Source of the DNA: Perkinsus marinus ATCC 50983
Lineage: Eukaryota > Perkinsozoa > Perkinsida > Perkinsidae
Direction of reading: 5' to 3'
Length of the DNA: 48,510 nucleotides
Assembly (NCBI RefSeq): GCF_000006405.1
Contig: NW_003205331.1
Location: 159,698-208,207 of the forward strand
Below, in pieces: positions 1-18,400 of the stretch (positions are counted from its first letter, which is position 1; every line of letters starts with the position of its first letter). Both the position numbers and the translations under genes were made by a program. Below the pieces are notes generated by a model. That model searched no databases. It had not been told where the DNA came from and saw nothing but the letters and a program-made list of their open reading frames with translations.

Positions 1-968
1 AAGGCTCTGTCTTCACCAGCAGCCACATACTACAACACATTCCAATCTGCTCTTTCTCCCGCCTAAAAAGGAAGTTTAGTTCGCTTCAGTGAGTGTTGGG
101 GACTTCATTCGCTTAATACGTCGGTGGATTCTATACCGTAACGGTGGTGATTAATGTCCATCAGCACGCTAACAAAATTGGGCATGCACTCGACGAACCT
201 TCCCTAGTATTATCGCTCGTGCTTGTAGCACTATCGCTTTGACATGCGATTTGTCTGATCTCGTCAAGCTGTAAAACAGCCAGAAGGTGTGTGTGTATGA
301 GTGTTAAGTCCAAGGCCGACACCACGGCTTAGTTAGACTCGCATCGATGCGCATTAGCTCACCAGGGATCAGATTAAGCCTATTAAATTGTCTCGTCACC
401 ACGGCAAGGAGTGCTGTCCAGGAGACATGTCAAGACACTTCCTTTCCTCTCGGCAGAATTCGCTTCTGGATGGTAGATCGTCGGGAACCAATGTTTCGGA
501 TGAAATGCAGTACGTCGCAATGAAGTTATGACTATCGTTGGGAAGACAAAGCCACCATTAGCTGCTGCAATTCCTTTTTCCTTTCTTGGTGTTAAATGCC
601 TCATGTTTCCAAACGGAGAGAGCTTCAGCGACTCGAGCAGTTGACACTGTGAATGTTGTAGCAGAGATTTGCATCAATTTTAGAGGTCCCCGGTTCAATC
701 CGAGGCCGGGACGTTTCTCACCACTTAAAACACCAAACCGTGAACACTTCCAACAGAAACGTAGTAGTAAAACGCTCAATCACGCTTACAGAAGATGGGC
801 TTCTCAACAGTAAAGACATCATCATCCTTCAACTCTGCAATACGTCTACGTACCTTACATCACCAACATTCTCTTTGTATTACTATTATCAATAGAAATC
901 ACTAATGTTTTATATTATTAAACCAGATTCGGGGTTTTCATTAATTTCATTTTTCATTAGAGAGATTA
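1..968. other. Left end without a supported gene
   Basis: I see no reading frame with splice support or family resemblance here. Short open frames occur on both strands (for example 383-604 minus and 586-813 plus) but they overlap each other and have no recognisable motif. At 690-716 there is a GGTTCAATCC sequence that resembles an RNA polymerase III B box inside a short GTCCC/GGGAC stem; it may be a fragment of a tRNA-derived SINE, but no convincing A box precedes it. Confidence 0.4.
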
Positions 969-1090
969 TAATGGACTTCCACTCTAGTGATATGAAAAAC
1001 ACTAGTGAAAAACATTTTTCACGACTACTGCATTTCGCAAGTATCGCGTTTTTCACCAAGTATCACGCCACTTGACGTAAGACTCCAATA
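969..1090 (-). mobile_element. Family B inverted-repeat element (MITE-like), degraded copy
   Basis: Runs from a changed TGGAGTTTCAC-type end (tggacttccac) through ATATGAAAAACACTAGTGAAAA and CACGACTACTGCAT to a terminal block with the family's CGCCACTT. The order of blocks is the reverse complement of the copy at 48189-48323. It lies just downstream of the polyamine synthase stop codon. Confidence 0.75.
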
Positions 1091-1127
1091 AGCGCCATAT
1101 GAATCCTTTCACAATGACAACGGAAAA

Positions 1128-2812
<1,685 letters not shown>

Positions 2813-3252
2813 CTCCTACCTCATAGTAGACGAGTCCATACTATCGCAAGGGAAAGAGTAAACACTGACCTATGAGCCTCTCAAAATCACCAAATAATAA
2901 TTACCAAAATTACTCTATCTCAGCTATACCGTAATCTACTTAACAATACCGACATCCTCTCATGAGAGGCTTTCACTTTCTCTCAAATCACCACAAAAAT
3001 TCTACATCCTCTCACACCCCAGCAACACGCGAAACCGCGACTTCCTACAACGACAGCTTTTTACGAAAATTGGAACAGAATCGATTATTTTACGGCGCAA
3101 CAACAATCTCGCTCGCCCAAATATCTTACGTCTCAACATGCCAAGTAAAGTAGCAGAGTTGTTGAGTCAGTAGATGGTCAGGAGATGGTCAGTAGATGGT
3201 CATTGTAACCATATTCTAAATTTGGACTTCATAATTGCGAAGCGAGCGAAGC
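2813..3252. other. Intergenic DNA upstream of the synthase gene
   Basis: No supported gene. A short triplet of GTAGATGGTCAG-like units occurs at 3170-3202. The 5' exon or trans-splice acceptor of the minus-strand synthase should lie at about 2813-2860; the only ATG nearby (revcomp of 2840-2860) is not in frame without a further splice. Confidence 0.4.
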
Positions 3253-3568
3253 ATATACCGCAACAACAGACATTTTCGCGTTGTGCGTGCGTGCAGAATT
3301 ATTCTAGCTTAGCTACGAAGCGTAGGCGTCCACCAGATAGATCAAACGACTCCTCTATATGCCGAGGTTTTGGGAAGAATCGGAAAACTCGATTATATGA
3401 ACAGCTCGAAAAGATATGCACGGAAAACTTTAATGACGGAGAAATGTCCTACCCGGGGATCGAACCCGGGACAAACTCCAGGATAGGGCTTGGTGCGTCT
3501 ATTGAGTGAATCAATTGACGGGGACTAAGCGAGCTTCGCCCCATCGTCACGAAGACCTAGCTCCTATT
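3253..3568 (-). mobile_element. tRNA-derived SINE, copy 1
   Basis: On the minus strand a perfect T-arm-like sequence with B box (CCGGGTTCGATCCCCGGG, 3453-3470) is followed by a body ending in TGTTGTTGCGGTATATGCT. The same order of blocks (a CTCC-N-CTTCG head, GGGGCGAA, B box, TTTCCGTCA, TTGTTGCGGTA) recurs at 40948-41098, which defines a repeated unit. No clean cloverleaf can be drawn, so a functional tRNA gene is unlikely. Confidence 0.6.
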
Positions 3569-4401
3569 GTACGCGTAAGAAGCGATTCTGGGTTTCGAAA
3601 TCAGCTTAATAAACGACCGCTTTATATGCCACACCATTCGCGTGAGCACTTTTTATTTTTCAACAGAGAAAGAATCGTCAAGTTCCGTTCTAGACGTTTT
3701 GGTGTAGACTTCGTGGATATCGTTGTAATAACAACTCCACATGCTAGTATAGTTTTAAACAGTTTCCCGTTCAATCGGCACACCAGCCCTGCTAGGTAGA
3801 ACAAAGAGATCAATAGCATCGAAATTATCAATCGTAACTCCTCCCTCTACATCGGGAAGGTCCTTGCCATCTTGTCTAGATACTAGTGAGGCTCGAACCT
3901 GAACATACTACCATCATCTCACTGAGGGAAACTGTTTCTCAACGGCATATTTTTCAGATCGAAACTTCGTATAAGCGTCAAGCTTCTCACAATACACATG
4001 CAAGCTAGAAATAGTTTTCCATCTAGAGCCCACAAACCACAACATCACGAGAGGAAAGGAAGTATCTTCACAGAGATTATCTCGCCCTGTGGACAACACT
4101 CCTTGACAATTTAAAAGGCTTAAACTGATCTCTCGTGAGCTAATGTGCATCGATGCGAGGCCAACTAAGCCGTGTTGTCGTAGTAGGCGGTGGACGTCAA
4201 ACTCACACACCACTAAACTCCGTATATCTCTTTATTTTTTCACGTGCAAAGAACAACTTTTCAGGAACTTCCTACCAACATAAAAGTGTTAGCCTTGGTG
4301 ATACACCTCTGAGAAACTCCAAGCCCTTCAAATTGTCAACGAAGTTTTCAAACACTCTCTACTATATCGAGAAAATCTTTCTCCACGATCGTATTCACAC
4401 G
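3569..4401. other. No supported gene
   Basis: Open frames exist on both strands (3622-3831 minus, 3914-4213 minus) but lack motifs and splice consistency. A GGTTCGAGCC B-box-like sequence on the minus strand near 3890-3905 might be another SINE remnant; no second copy of its flanks was found here. Confidence 0.35.
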
Positions 4402-4824
4402 TTACACCATTCTTGTTCTACCGCATATCCTTACCAAATGCTGCATACGCACAGGGCCAGCCTTTATACCAATAACTGCCAGACCAGTCAACTCCTTCGC
4501 AACACCAGGGATAAGTGTCACCAACTTCGACCCGGACCAGCCGCTCAGAAATGCTCCCCAATCTGCTGGAGGGGCTATCACGACTTGCACTCGAATAGCA
4601 TCTCTCAGCGTTGGCTCCAACTTCATACGGATTCGCATTGGAACGAGCTCTCCCACAACAGCGACATCCTTCTCCAACACAGTTTGGACTACTATTGTGT
4701 TAAAACGACTATCCAAGTGCCTCGCGGAAGGTGTTGCATTAGCATTGCCATGATTTGGTGATGATATACTTGCGGCGATTGGTACCTCTAGCATACTACA
4801 CAACAATGCTACGCATGGTGACAC
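4402..4824 (-). CDS. Hypothetical protein fragment
   Basis: A 140-codon frame on the minus strand, protein-like in composition, with LEKDVAVVGELVPMRIRMKL and PPADWGAFLSGWSGSKLVTL. It is rich in alternating hydrophobic residues, as in a beta-sandwich domain, and faintly recalls the C-terminal beta domains of large TRAPP trafficking subunits; that is a guess. The frame has a GTG at its 5' end rather than ATG and no adjoining exons were identified, so it may be one exon of a longer gene. Confidence 0.35.
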   Translation of the reverse strand: MSPCVALLCSMLEVPIAASISSPNHGNANATPSARHLDSRFNTIVVQTVLEKDVAVVGELVPMRIRMKLEPTLRDAIRVQVVIAPPADWGAFLSGWSGSKLVTLIPGVAKELTGLAVIGIKAGPVRMQHLVRICGRTRMV

Positions 4825-4959
4825 GTACTCAATATAGCATCACAACGCAGACTCCTGATCGTATGATTGCTTCCTCGCCTCAATGAAAAATGTGTATATT
4901 TCAACAGTGGCTATACGCCCGCGAGCAAAAACTTAGTTCGAAAATGTGAGTTATTCCCC

Positions 4960-5105
4960 ATCTTAAAACGAATACACACATGGTCGGTGACAGTACCGAT
5001 TGTGGAGGAATTTTAGGAAATTTTCGTTGCTTTCTGGACACCTCTACTCGCATGTAAACTTCTATAGTAAATGAGGGAACTCCTAAGCTCAGCTGAGCAA
5101 AAACA
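4960..5105 (+). mobile_element. Family A introner-like element
   Basis: Contains ACACATGGTCGGTGACAGTA, GGAATTTTAGGAAATTTTCG, GGACACCTCTACTCGCATGT and CTCCTAAGCTCAGCTGAG in family order. It lies upstream of the 4402-4824 frame; no exon pair could be assigned to it. Confidence 0.7.
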
Positions 5106-8100
5106 AAAACTACTTCTGATATTAAGTTGGTATTCCTTATCAATTCGTCGAGATAACGCGTTGGTATAACAAACGCAATAACGCTCAAAGAGCTGCGTTA
5201 ATCCCTTCAAGAATTCCACATGCGCATTTGGGAATTTTCAGACTGGCTCCATGTCCAACCGTGTCTTCTACTGTCGCTACGAGTCGTAACTCACGACACA
5301 CTCGAATTTCACATTCACTACCCCGCTCAGCATTCCGATATCAGTAAAAGAACTCAACACGCGAGAGCATCTGTCGAACAATAGCATGGTCACAATACCA
5401 CTACGACACCAGAGGATCATATGCGGTGCGTCAACGTTTTAAAGGCAAGTTGAATAAATTCGCACAATTCTTGAGAAACTCAATTTACCACCCATTCTCA
5501 GTTGGTCACTGTAATCAAAACTCATGCGAAATCGATTCGCGGTGTTTTCGTAGTGATAATCTCAGCCGTTCTGTGTATTCGATTTGCTCATCACACGCGA
5601 ACGCACTGTACATGCACAGAGCAATATCAACCACTGACACGAAAAATTACTGAAAATTATCATCGGAAATATTTTAGTGAATACAAATAAAAACCCTTAG
5701 TAAATCGCATAGAATCAATTTTCGTCTAGTCCACGACATCAGCTCGATCGATTGAATTTTAAATTTCAGAGTGAGTGAAGTCCAGGTAATTCAACAACCA
5801 TATATAAGAGCGGCTGACCTCAATCTCATAGTACCCGGTGAGAGACAGGGGACGCGACAACAATCAAAAATCGTTTCTCATTCCTTCCAAGTCAACACAC
5901 TACTCTCATTCCCCTCGTCGAGTTGATAGCCGTGTACAATGTGGAAGGAAATCCTCAACCTCCTCATCTCCCTCGAATCACAGGATCGCCATCATGAGTG
6001 GCGCGAGCATACCTAGGAGTTTAACGGAAGCAGCTCGATTGACTCTACCCCACAGGGCACATCATGAACCTACGAGCGGTAAATATATACCACATGGCAT
6101 TTTCTTAACCATTTGGGAACTCAAGGCAATGGTTAATGGAATCTAGTGATTCTATCTACAATTAGACTCATAAACTCATCAACTAGCTTCGAGCTAAGCT
6201 AAGATTCCATAGTTGTGCAATCTACACAACTACACATTTGTATTGGCACTCCTTTTCAAAAATCACTTAGAAATGATCGCCTAAAATTCCTCTAAGTCAA
6301 CGAGAGTGTATCCATCATAAACCACGAGGGCAGCACTACACCTGGAAGAATAGAACGCTTTTAACCGATTCAAAGATTATACAACAATATTGCGAAACGA
6401 ACTGAATTTTGAGTTTCACAGTGATTGATAGGATACCTGGACGAGTGGTAGCGGACGAGGAGGGGCTCTGCAAAGAAGTTTGAAGGAAGTCAACAAACAG
6501 TGAGAGAATGCGATGGAATTCCTTCATATCGTAGAACGGTAACGAGAAGAAAGAGGCGCCGAACGCACTGAGTGAAGGCAAATAAGTCTAAAAGTCATTA
6601 CCATAAATCGGCCAAAATTCACGAATCTGCTACCACGACCTGTATTATTATCATCTATAAGGCACAGAATGCCAATTCGCAGTTCATATAACAACGCATA
6701 ATACTTCTGTGACCAGTTACTATACCTTTCAGAAATCTTTTTGGCGGATTAGGCTATCAATTCAGCTGATAAGGAAGTCACCTTCGCGGACAGGGACATC
6801 AATTTAGCGATGAAGGTTGAATGGGGAAATCAATTTCGCGAATAAAGACATCAATTTCATGATTAAGGAAGGCAACTTCACGAGGGTGATTACGTTTTCC
6901 CAGGGCAGAAGCGTGGTTTACAGGGCACCGTAAATCGCTCGCCCGAGTGGCGGAATTTAAAGGGCGATCTGGAACTTCGAGGGCAGGGAGGGAATTGCCA
7001 GGGCCCTAGGAGGAAATTGAGGGCACCAGAGCGCACGCCATGGCTTGGTGATTTTACAGAGTTTTGGGTGAAAATGGAGGGCGAATGTCAGTTTTTCGGG
7101 GCAGACAATGATGACTCGTCATTGACGAGTCCATAACTTGTACATATGATACACAAGGCCGAACATCCAATCGAGGTATAATACACTGAACCTCGGTTAC
7201 CGATTCGATCAGACCGAAGACCGTTGATTGCAAACAGAACATTTGAATTATTGCATCTCGAATGAAAGTGGCGCTGAAGTTCAGTGACTAGGACAAACCA
7301 CCTCAGTTCACAGGATAGCACACTATGTATCGGTTTGATATCGCTAAACGACGTTTAGTGAACGCTACATGTTTGCGAATCGGTGGCTTAAATTCTGTAT
7401 CAGACTCGTGAACTCAAAACAGTTAGGTAAGAAACTAAGTTAATGAGCTAAATTAGCTTAGCTAATTGAACCTATCGGATAGGTTCATCCTGCCCGATGT
7501 CCCCAAGGAGCTCTCACTGAAGCCAATTACTTCACATGCGTGCTCGTTTGTGATCATGAAGGTCTGAAAGTAATAGTGTTAGCATAGAACAATCCAACCA
7601 GGATGTCGCACCGTGCGACTCGCACGAGTTTAGTCAAAAAGAGTGCACATTACCTGGGATCCTCTCTGAGACTCTACCGTGACCCATCCATGCCTTCTCG
7701 GCTCTGATATCCGTGTTATACCTCTGCAGCGGGTTGGAATTTTTGACCGGCCTGGCCGCCCAAGTGACTGTAGGAAACTTCGCGAACATAACATCGGCCA
7801 CCTGACGGCACTGATCAGCTTCTGCTCGAGCAAGACGTAGCCCTCCAGGATCATAGTCAGACGAATTAGATTGGCCAATACCGCGAGTGTGTTCCTCCCA
7901 TGAACGTTCGGCAGGTTGGGTTGACGCCGTAGAAGCTACTGAGGGCTGAGATGCAGCATGAAGATGTGGGCGCTGCAGGGAAACCACCGGTTGTTGAGTT
8001 GTACCTCGTCCAGTACTAATATTCCCGGGGGCGAAGGCCGGACGGGGAGAGGCTCGAACCGATCGCCGCCATGGTCCGAGTCCTAGAATTTATATTTCCC

Positions 8101-8680
8101 CAACACACACAGAACCAAGGCAGACTCTGCGACCGAACAACCCCCTAGCTGCTGCCGCTTGCCCCCAACTGCAGCTGCTGCAGTTGCTGCACCCATTGGC
8201 TAGATTCTAGCCACTAGAATCTCAATCCCCAGTACCTCCATTCCCATTGAACAGCATATTCGCATTTCATGCTCGGTTTTACTTTGTCCACTCCTCAGCA
8301 AACTGTACGAGAGTAGCCCCAAAAATAAAGCTCCAAAGAAAAACATTACCAAACTACAACCTGTATACTCAGTAAAGCCGATTTGGCAGTACGAAAATGG
8401 ATAATCTAAAATTTCGCGATCGAGAGCTACTCAAAACTTTCCCAACCGTTCCCAGTTCAGCTCCGAATGTAGCCGATAAACTTACGATTCAACATAACGC
8501 AATCACTTCGTAAGAAACTAAAACCTTCCGCATAGTTGATCTTCCTAAAAACATCTTGCGCACTTGCAAATCCTTTAGCAAAGATTTGCCCTGAGATATC
8601 AACCTCAGACGAAATTGTGAAACCGTTAAGGCGAGCGAATGCTCTGCCCTGCAAAGGCGGGCATTGCCCTGAAAAAAAGG
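5106..8680. other. 3.6 kb without a supported gene
   Basis: A TATA-like sequence (CCATATATAAGAGCGG) lies at about 5798-5813 but no clear gene follows; the frame at 5838-6146 has no motif. At 6745-6890 degenerate units of about 20 bp (ATCAATTTCGCGAATAA-like) repeat, and at 6895-7030 GAGGGCA-type units recur. A hairpin with 9-nt arms (GACTCGTCA / TGACGAGTC) lies at 7112-7130. A 117-codon Gln/Ser-rich frame (7634-7987 minus) and two antiparallel frames at 8457-8724 are open but unsupported. Confidence 0.4.
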
Positions 8681-10350
<1,670 letters not shown>

Positions 10351-10450
10351 NNNNNNNNNNNNNNNNNNNNNNNNNNNNNNNNNNNNNNNNNNNNNNNNNN
10401 NNNNNNNNNNNNNNNNNNNNNNNNNNNNNNNNNNNNNNNNNNNNNNNNNN
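10351..10450. other. Assembly gap (100 N)
   Basis: A run of exactly 100 N, the conventional length for a gap of unknown size. It joins the protease copy 1 exon to retroelement sequence, so the adjacency of the two is not established. Confidence 1.
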
Positions 10451-12727
10451 GTTGGCCGCATAAACTGGTGTACAGGTTGGATTCCCGAAATACGGCCCAA
10501 ATTGGATAAGCTCTATGAAGTACTGATGGTCGTGAGCCAGCGACCGTCTCTTCGGAGCGTCAGAATATCACCAACCAGGCGCCTAGAGCTACATAAGTCC
10601 GCCGAGACCTTCATTCACAGTCACAACAAATGTAATCCATACATTGACTACAAGGATGAATATCTATTGGTGACCGATGCCTCTGGATGCGGTCTGGGTA
10701 GGGACTTCTTTCCACGATGCGATACTCGGAATCTACGATAGTTTTCGATAAATATGGAGGAAAATCCCGAGATTTGGAGGCAGATTTGGTATGAGCGCAG
10801 GAATCGGCTCGATGATCAACTTTCTGCCGAGCTGGAACCAGTGAAGTTCGTCAGCGGTGATAGTAATTTCCTCGAACTACTCGCAGTCTGTTACGGCTGC
10901 GAGTACATCCGGGCAATATGTGCTACGTGGGTGACTTATATCAGATGCTTCTCTGACAACACTTGTACGGTGTCAGTACTAAGAAGCTTCAGGTCGCGCT
11001 CTATGAGCCTTGCTTCCGTCGTTCGGAAATTCGGCGACTTCCGTTGCCGACTCAATGTTCATCATATTGCCGGGACCTTGAACAGCATAGCTGATGATAT
11101 CTCTAGGTTAACTCGTGCTTCGTTGGTATCCACCGGTCAAATGCCGAGGTCGTGGCGGCAGGTGCCACGTTAAGTCCTTAAAAAAAGCTGTGGCGTTCAC
11201 TCCTCTTCAAGTCTGTAAGACATCACCTTCGTCAGAAGTTGTGACTCACGACTAACGTGGGTTCATAGTGCTCGGTTTCTCGTTTGCGGACCCGACTGAG
11301 TTCCTGTCAATTTGAGTGGGCCCAACTAAAGGGATGCCAGATTTGTCCGTCATCGTTGGACCGCTACATTCCCCATGTCAGAAAACTCCGCCTTCACGAA
11401 GTGGAACGAGATTCAGCCTGCACACGGTTCAGCTGAGGCTACTGCTCAGAATCTGGAGCTACTAGGGCTTTCGATAAGTGAGGACACAAGAAGAGGCTAC
11501 GAAAGGGCAAGAAGAGAGGTCTATGAAATGGGATTGTCCGCCGGTAAAGTTATCCGATACATCAGATGCCTGTTGGATGTAACTGAGCTGAATTCCACCT
11601 CGGTACAGAAGCGAATCAAAGCCCTAAGGACTTTGCAGAAACTGGAAGGCTTTAGCACCATGGAGGCCGCGGATGAAACGCTTATTAAGCAAGCCATGCA
11701 GGCTGTTTCACGTATAACTTATACGGTATAAGGCCCCGGCGGGATGCCAAGCTCGCTGCCATAATGCCCGAGAGTGCAGTTGAGTCCCTATTTGACTGTC
11801 CTGAGGCACAGTTCAAGGTCCTTGAATCAAGGACAAACCAGAGAAAAGCCTTTTACGATCAGCTCTCCTCAGCGGGATATCACCGAGCTTAAGGTCCGGC
11901 GAGTTGCTGCGCGTAAGAAGCCAGGATATCACCGAGACACTACCTGGGGTCCCTGGGACTCATATTAGAATACACCTCGGTGTCACCAAAGTCAACAAGA
12001 TTGAGTACGTGGAGACCTCGTGTAATGCTTCGAAGGATGTGTGCGAACAAAGGGGGAAATGGTGCTGCTGCCACACTATGATTAGCCTCTGAGACGCGAC
12101 GGCCAGGCCACTCAGAACCTTCCACAAAATCTATAAGAAGTCTACGGCGGAAGTTGAAAGCTTGGCCCAGTTTCTACCGGACTCTATTGGCGAGGTGGAC
12201 CTTATGCAGTCTCTGAAATTTTCTGGTCATTCCTGCCGTAGAAGTGGGACAGTATATCACTTGCGTGCCGATGCACCAAGGGCAATTATCAAAGGAATAT
12301 CGCGGTGGCGCCAAGACGCGATGATCGATACATATGGGGACGAGGAGGTCAAAAAGCTCGCCAGGTACGGAGCAGCTATAGTGAGAGAATACGTACACCG
12401 CCCTCTGGACTAGGTGGATAGGAGGTGAACTTCATATAAGTCCGTGAGTCACGAACTCATAAGTAATTGTGATCGAGGCCCGCTGCCCGCATAGTCTGAG
12501 GATGGTCGGATAAGGTGTTTCTGGGATCACTAGGATTTGTGTTTAAGAGTGATTAGTAACAAGGCCACACCTGTGTTTCATGGGTTGGGGACCCGAGAAC
12601 GGCGGAAGGGATCAGATCACTGACATAAAACCCAGGCGTGAACTTGCTAACACCCTTAATTAACCCGTTGGGCATGCAAGTATGGAGCTTCGAACATGCA
12701 CGCGGGAGAGGTTTGGCGACATGAGGC

Positions 12728-12910
12728 GGGGGCATTCACCCGGGATCTGCACGGTGGCTGATTGGTATAGCCGTGTTTTATCCCGGGCACTGAATGCGTC
12801 ACGGACGTGGACTGCTTCCCACATGGGTTTGTGAGATCCACCCTCGTCCGTGACATATTGCCAAAACTCCCATCACAGAACCTCCATCAACTGCGAACGG
12901 CATGACGTGA
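12728..12910 (+). repeat. 183-bp direct repeat, copy 1 (retroelement end)
   Basis: Identical by eye to 13167-13349, from GGGGGCATTCACC to GGCATGACGTGA. The two copies are separated by 256 bp. The arrangement repeat-spacer-repeat after the recombinase region fits the 3' half of split direct repeats known in Ngaro/PAT-type tyrosine-recombinase retroelements. Confidence 0.9.
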
Positions 12911-13166
12911 GTGAAGGTCTCCCAAGAGAGCAAGTTCACGGATAGCCGAAAGACAGATGACGGAATTTCAAGAGAAAAGCAAGACGTCAAGTCGTTGCTA
13001 AAGCAGTGATCCAGTCTGATCACCTTCGGACCACACACCCAAGAACAGAGAAAGTTCCCCCAGAGTGCTTGAGAATTCCTGTTGGAAACCCTCAAGCACT
13101 CTTAGTTAGGCATCAGACGAGCTATCTTGGGTGTGACGGTGTTTATTTTTTTTTCTATCTGAGATG

Positions 13167-13348
13167 GGGGGCATTCACCCGGGATCTGCACGGTGGCTGA
13201 TTGGTATAGCCGTGTTTTATCCCGGGCACTGAATGCGTCACGGACGTGGACTGCTTCCCACATGGGTTTGTGAGATCCACCCTCGTCCGTGACATATTGC
13301 CAAAACTCCCATCACAGAACCTCCATCAACTGCGAACGGCATGACGTG

Positions 13349-13349
<1 letters not shown>
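13167..13349 (+). repeat. 183-bp direct repeat, copy 2 (retroelement end)
   Basis: Second copy of the repeat at 12728-12910. Its last base is the point where sequence shared with 8681 onward begins, so this marks the right boundary of the inserted element with host DNA. Confidence 0.9.
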
Positions 13350-16035
<2,686 letters not shown>

Positions 16036-16984
16036 ATGTTTCATCTCCTAGATATCTATGATTATGCTAGATATCGGTTATAAGTTGGTTTCGGAGAGGT
16101 TTCAGACCACAATTACGATGCCTGCATAGTCCAGATTTCGTGGCTGGGGCTCCGATCACTCTCTCGACTCGTAGAAGTCCATTTTCTAGCTTATATTTTG
16201 ATGCTCTCATGGAAGCTTTACTTCAGCAGGTAGAACTTTGTTTTTTTGCAACACCAGGTGTAGAAGGCTGAGTGAGAGGGTTTCGTATTTCATTTCATTT
16301 CATTTCATTTGATCAATCAATCGCATACCGTTCTCGATTGCCGCGAGTATGAGGTGTTGAGTTTCTCTAAAGTGAGCAAGATTCCCTTCGCCATTTCGCG
16401 CAGCTGTCGCATTGATTAAGAGAGATCTTAATCTCGTACACAATGGATGCCATTTTGAATGCTCCTTGCCCAAGCGATGGGTTGGCGATGTATAATACTC
16501 TCATGTCCCTCAAGTACCCTTTTAGGGCACAACATGAGTATCAAAGCGACAGCCGCACACAAGAATAAGTATAGCAGTGATGATCATGATAGGACAGGCA
16601 TTGACAAACACGACAGGAAGTTGACACTCCTCAGGAGTGACTCCTGGGAACCGCGCTGTCGAGTACTTCGACAGATTCGAACAGTGGCTTATATTGTAAA
16701 TGCCAGAAGACTATCTGCTGGATACATCTTACTTGTATCATGAAGATTTTATGTACACTATACATACAGTGTACTAGTGTATGTATACTAGTGTATACTA
16801 TACATAACAGTGTTGTGACAACAACAGTATCAGCGAGCCCCTGAGACGCGAACGTCAGCTGCGCTCTTGTAGTCCCAACGCCCAAGCTGGGCTAAAGGAA
16901 GGCCGACAGCCAACCGTAGCCTACAGTTCCAAACCTACAGTCTGTAGGCGTAATGAGCTCGTATTTCGCGTAATACTCTCGCGT
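16036..16984. other. No supported gene; simple repeats
   Basis: A short (TTCAT)n run lies at 16283-16311 and an imperfect palindromic TATAC/GTGTA stretch at 16747-16810. A frame at 16459-16743 (94 codons) is charged (KHDRKLTLLRSDSW) and could be a fragment of a mobile element protein, but I cannot assign it. Confidence 0.4.
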
Positions 16985-17100
16985 TTCACATATCACGTGT
17001 TTTACGCGTTATTCACTGCTCACATGTGTTTTTCGCGGAGTGAAATGTGATAAACGTTTTTCGCTAGTGTTTTCCACATTACTGGTGAAACTCCATTATA
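16985..17100 (+). mobile_element. Family B MITE-like element, degraded
   Basis: Ends with TGGTGAAACTCCATTATA and contains TTTTTCGCTAGTGTTTTCC, matching the 3' half of the family B consensus. The left half is rearranged. Confidence 0.65.
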
Positions 17101-17299
17101 TTTTGACAATTCAACGATATTTAATGGATCACTCGCCAATTCCTGAGAATTAATGGTTCAATTTGGACCAATAATTCTCCGTAGCTGGCAGCTACTAGCT
17201 GTATCTCTGCTGAAATTCGTACTCTCTTGAATTGCTTACCACTGGCCTCACAAGCTTGGGATCGCTCAGTAAATGCGCGGCTCGGCGGCGGATAGGTGG

Positions 17300-18400
17300 A
17301 GCGCAATTGGGGGGTTTCAACGCCTGTAGTAGATAATCAAGTCAACGTGAGAACTTGCTGCGTACGAACTGGATCTGAGTAAACCGGAGCCACTAGTCGA
17401 GCGCGAAGGCTGTGCGGTTCAGCGCAGAGTACGGAGCCCTGCTAACGTGTGATCATGCTAGACCGTTAGTATGATATCATTTCGTTACGGTTCTACTGTG
17501 TTACGGCTGTTATATTGCTTTGTGCGAATCATGGTCTGTGCATGCGTGTGATCTATTATTCCTGCGTGAACGCAGGCGCGTCACACGTAAGGTTTTAAGG
17601 TTGGTTCTGAAGTTGATTCTCTGAATCTTCCCTTGGAACCTGGACTTAGGCACAGGGTCTAAGGTATACGGTTTCATTATTGTATACCCGCTAGTGGCTA
17701 CGCTTCCATCAATAGCTGAGGGATAGTATACGGCATTTGTCAAGTGACAGATATTGAGTTCAATAAGTAAATTATGGTATTGACTAGAAGTGGTAAGAAC
17801 TCTAATACTATGGTGGATCACACTGACCATCCTACACCTGTCTGTAGGATTGCTAAGGTCAGGGGTTATACCTCTCGTAAGGTTCGTGAGAGGCGGTATG
17901 AGAAGTCACTCGAGTCTGGTTTGGGTTTGGGTCTTGGACACTCTGCTCACCATGCTTTGGAACGCATGGACAACAGTCCAGACCCTCGCGGAAGCGCACA
18001 AGGCACGCTTCTATAGCTTGAGCATTAGTAGTCTCTGGTCTTAATAGTAGTGGCTCAAGAGCTACTGGTAGTCAAACTAGTCACAATCACAGATTCCAAT
18101 GCAGACACTAGTAGCTAGGAGTCCTAGCCTAGGACCTAGGACTGATCCTGAGATTAGTCTCGTTTTGCCCACCCTCTGCCACCCAGTAGTCTCTGATTGT
18201 CAGCATCTTGACTTGCAATCCTCAACTGTGTAATGATGGCGGTCCGACGGCCACAGATGAAGTCGGTACTGCCGACTCGGCAGGGCGGGATGAGTTGAGT
18301 CATTGAGTTTGCGTACGAACGTAGCTTAGTCTGCATAAGAAGCTTTACGTCTTTCATCACTTCGGCACTTGTTGAGTGCTTAGTCTACTACAACTTTCCT
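17300..18400 (+). mobile_element. Possible retroelement fragment with a gag-like start
   Basis: A frame at 17774-18016 begins with VLTRSGK, a start often seen in gag proteins of LTR retrotransposons, and is Arg/Lys-rich afterwards. No reverse transcriptase, integrase or terminal repeats are visible around it, so family and boundaries are uncertain. If real it is an incomplete fossil. Confidence 0.25.

Noticed and set aside
240-275. 5S rRNA-like GTCTGATCTCGTCAAG
   Set aside because: Only a short match to the 5S internal control region; neighbouring sequence does not fit.
3450-3560. Perfect CCGGGTTCGATCCCCGGG T-arm as a tRNA gene
   Set aside because: No pairing acceptor stem at the right distance and no anticodon arm; the flanks recur at 40948-41098, so it is a SINE head.
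16905-16925. Possible spliced-leader RNA start (AACCGTAGCC)
   Set aside because: Only CCGTAGCC matches the dinoflagellate/perkinsid leader; the following bases differ and no Sm site follows.
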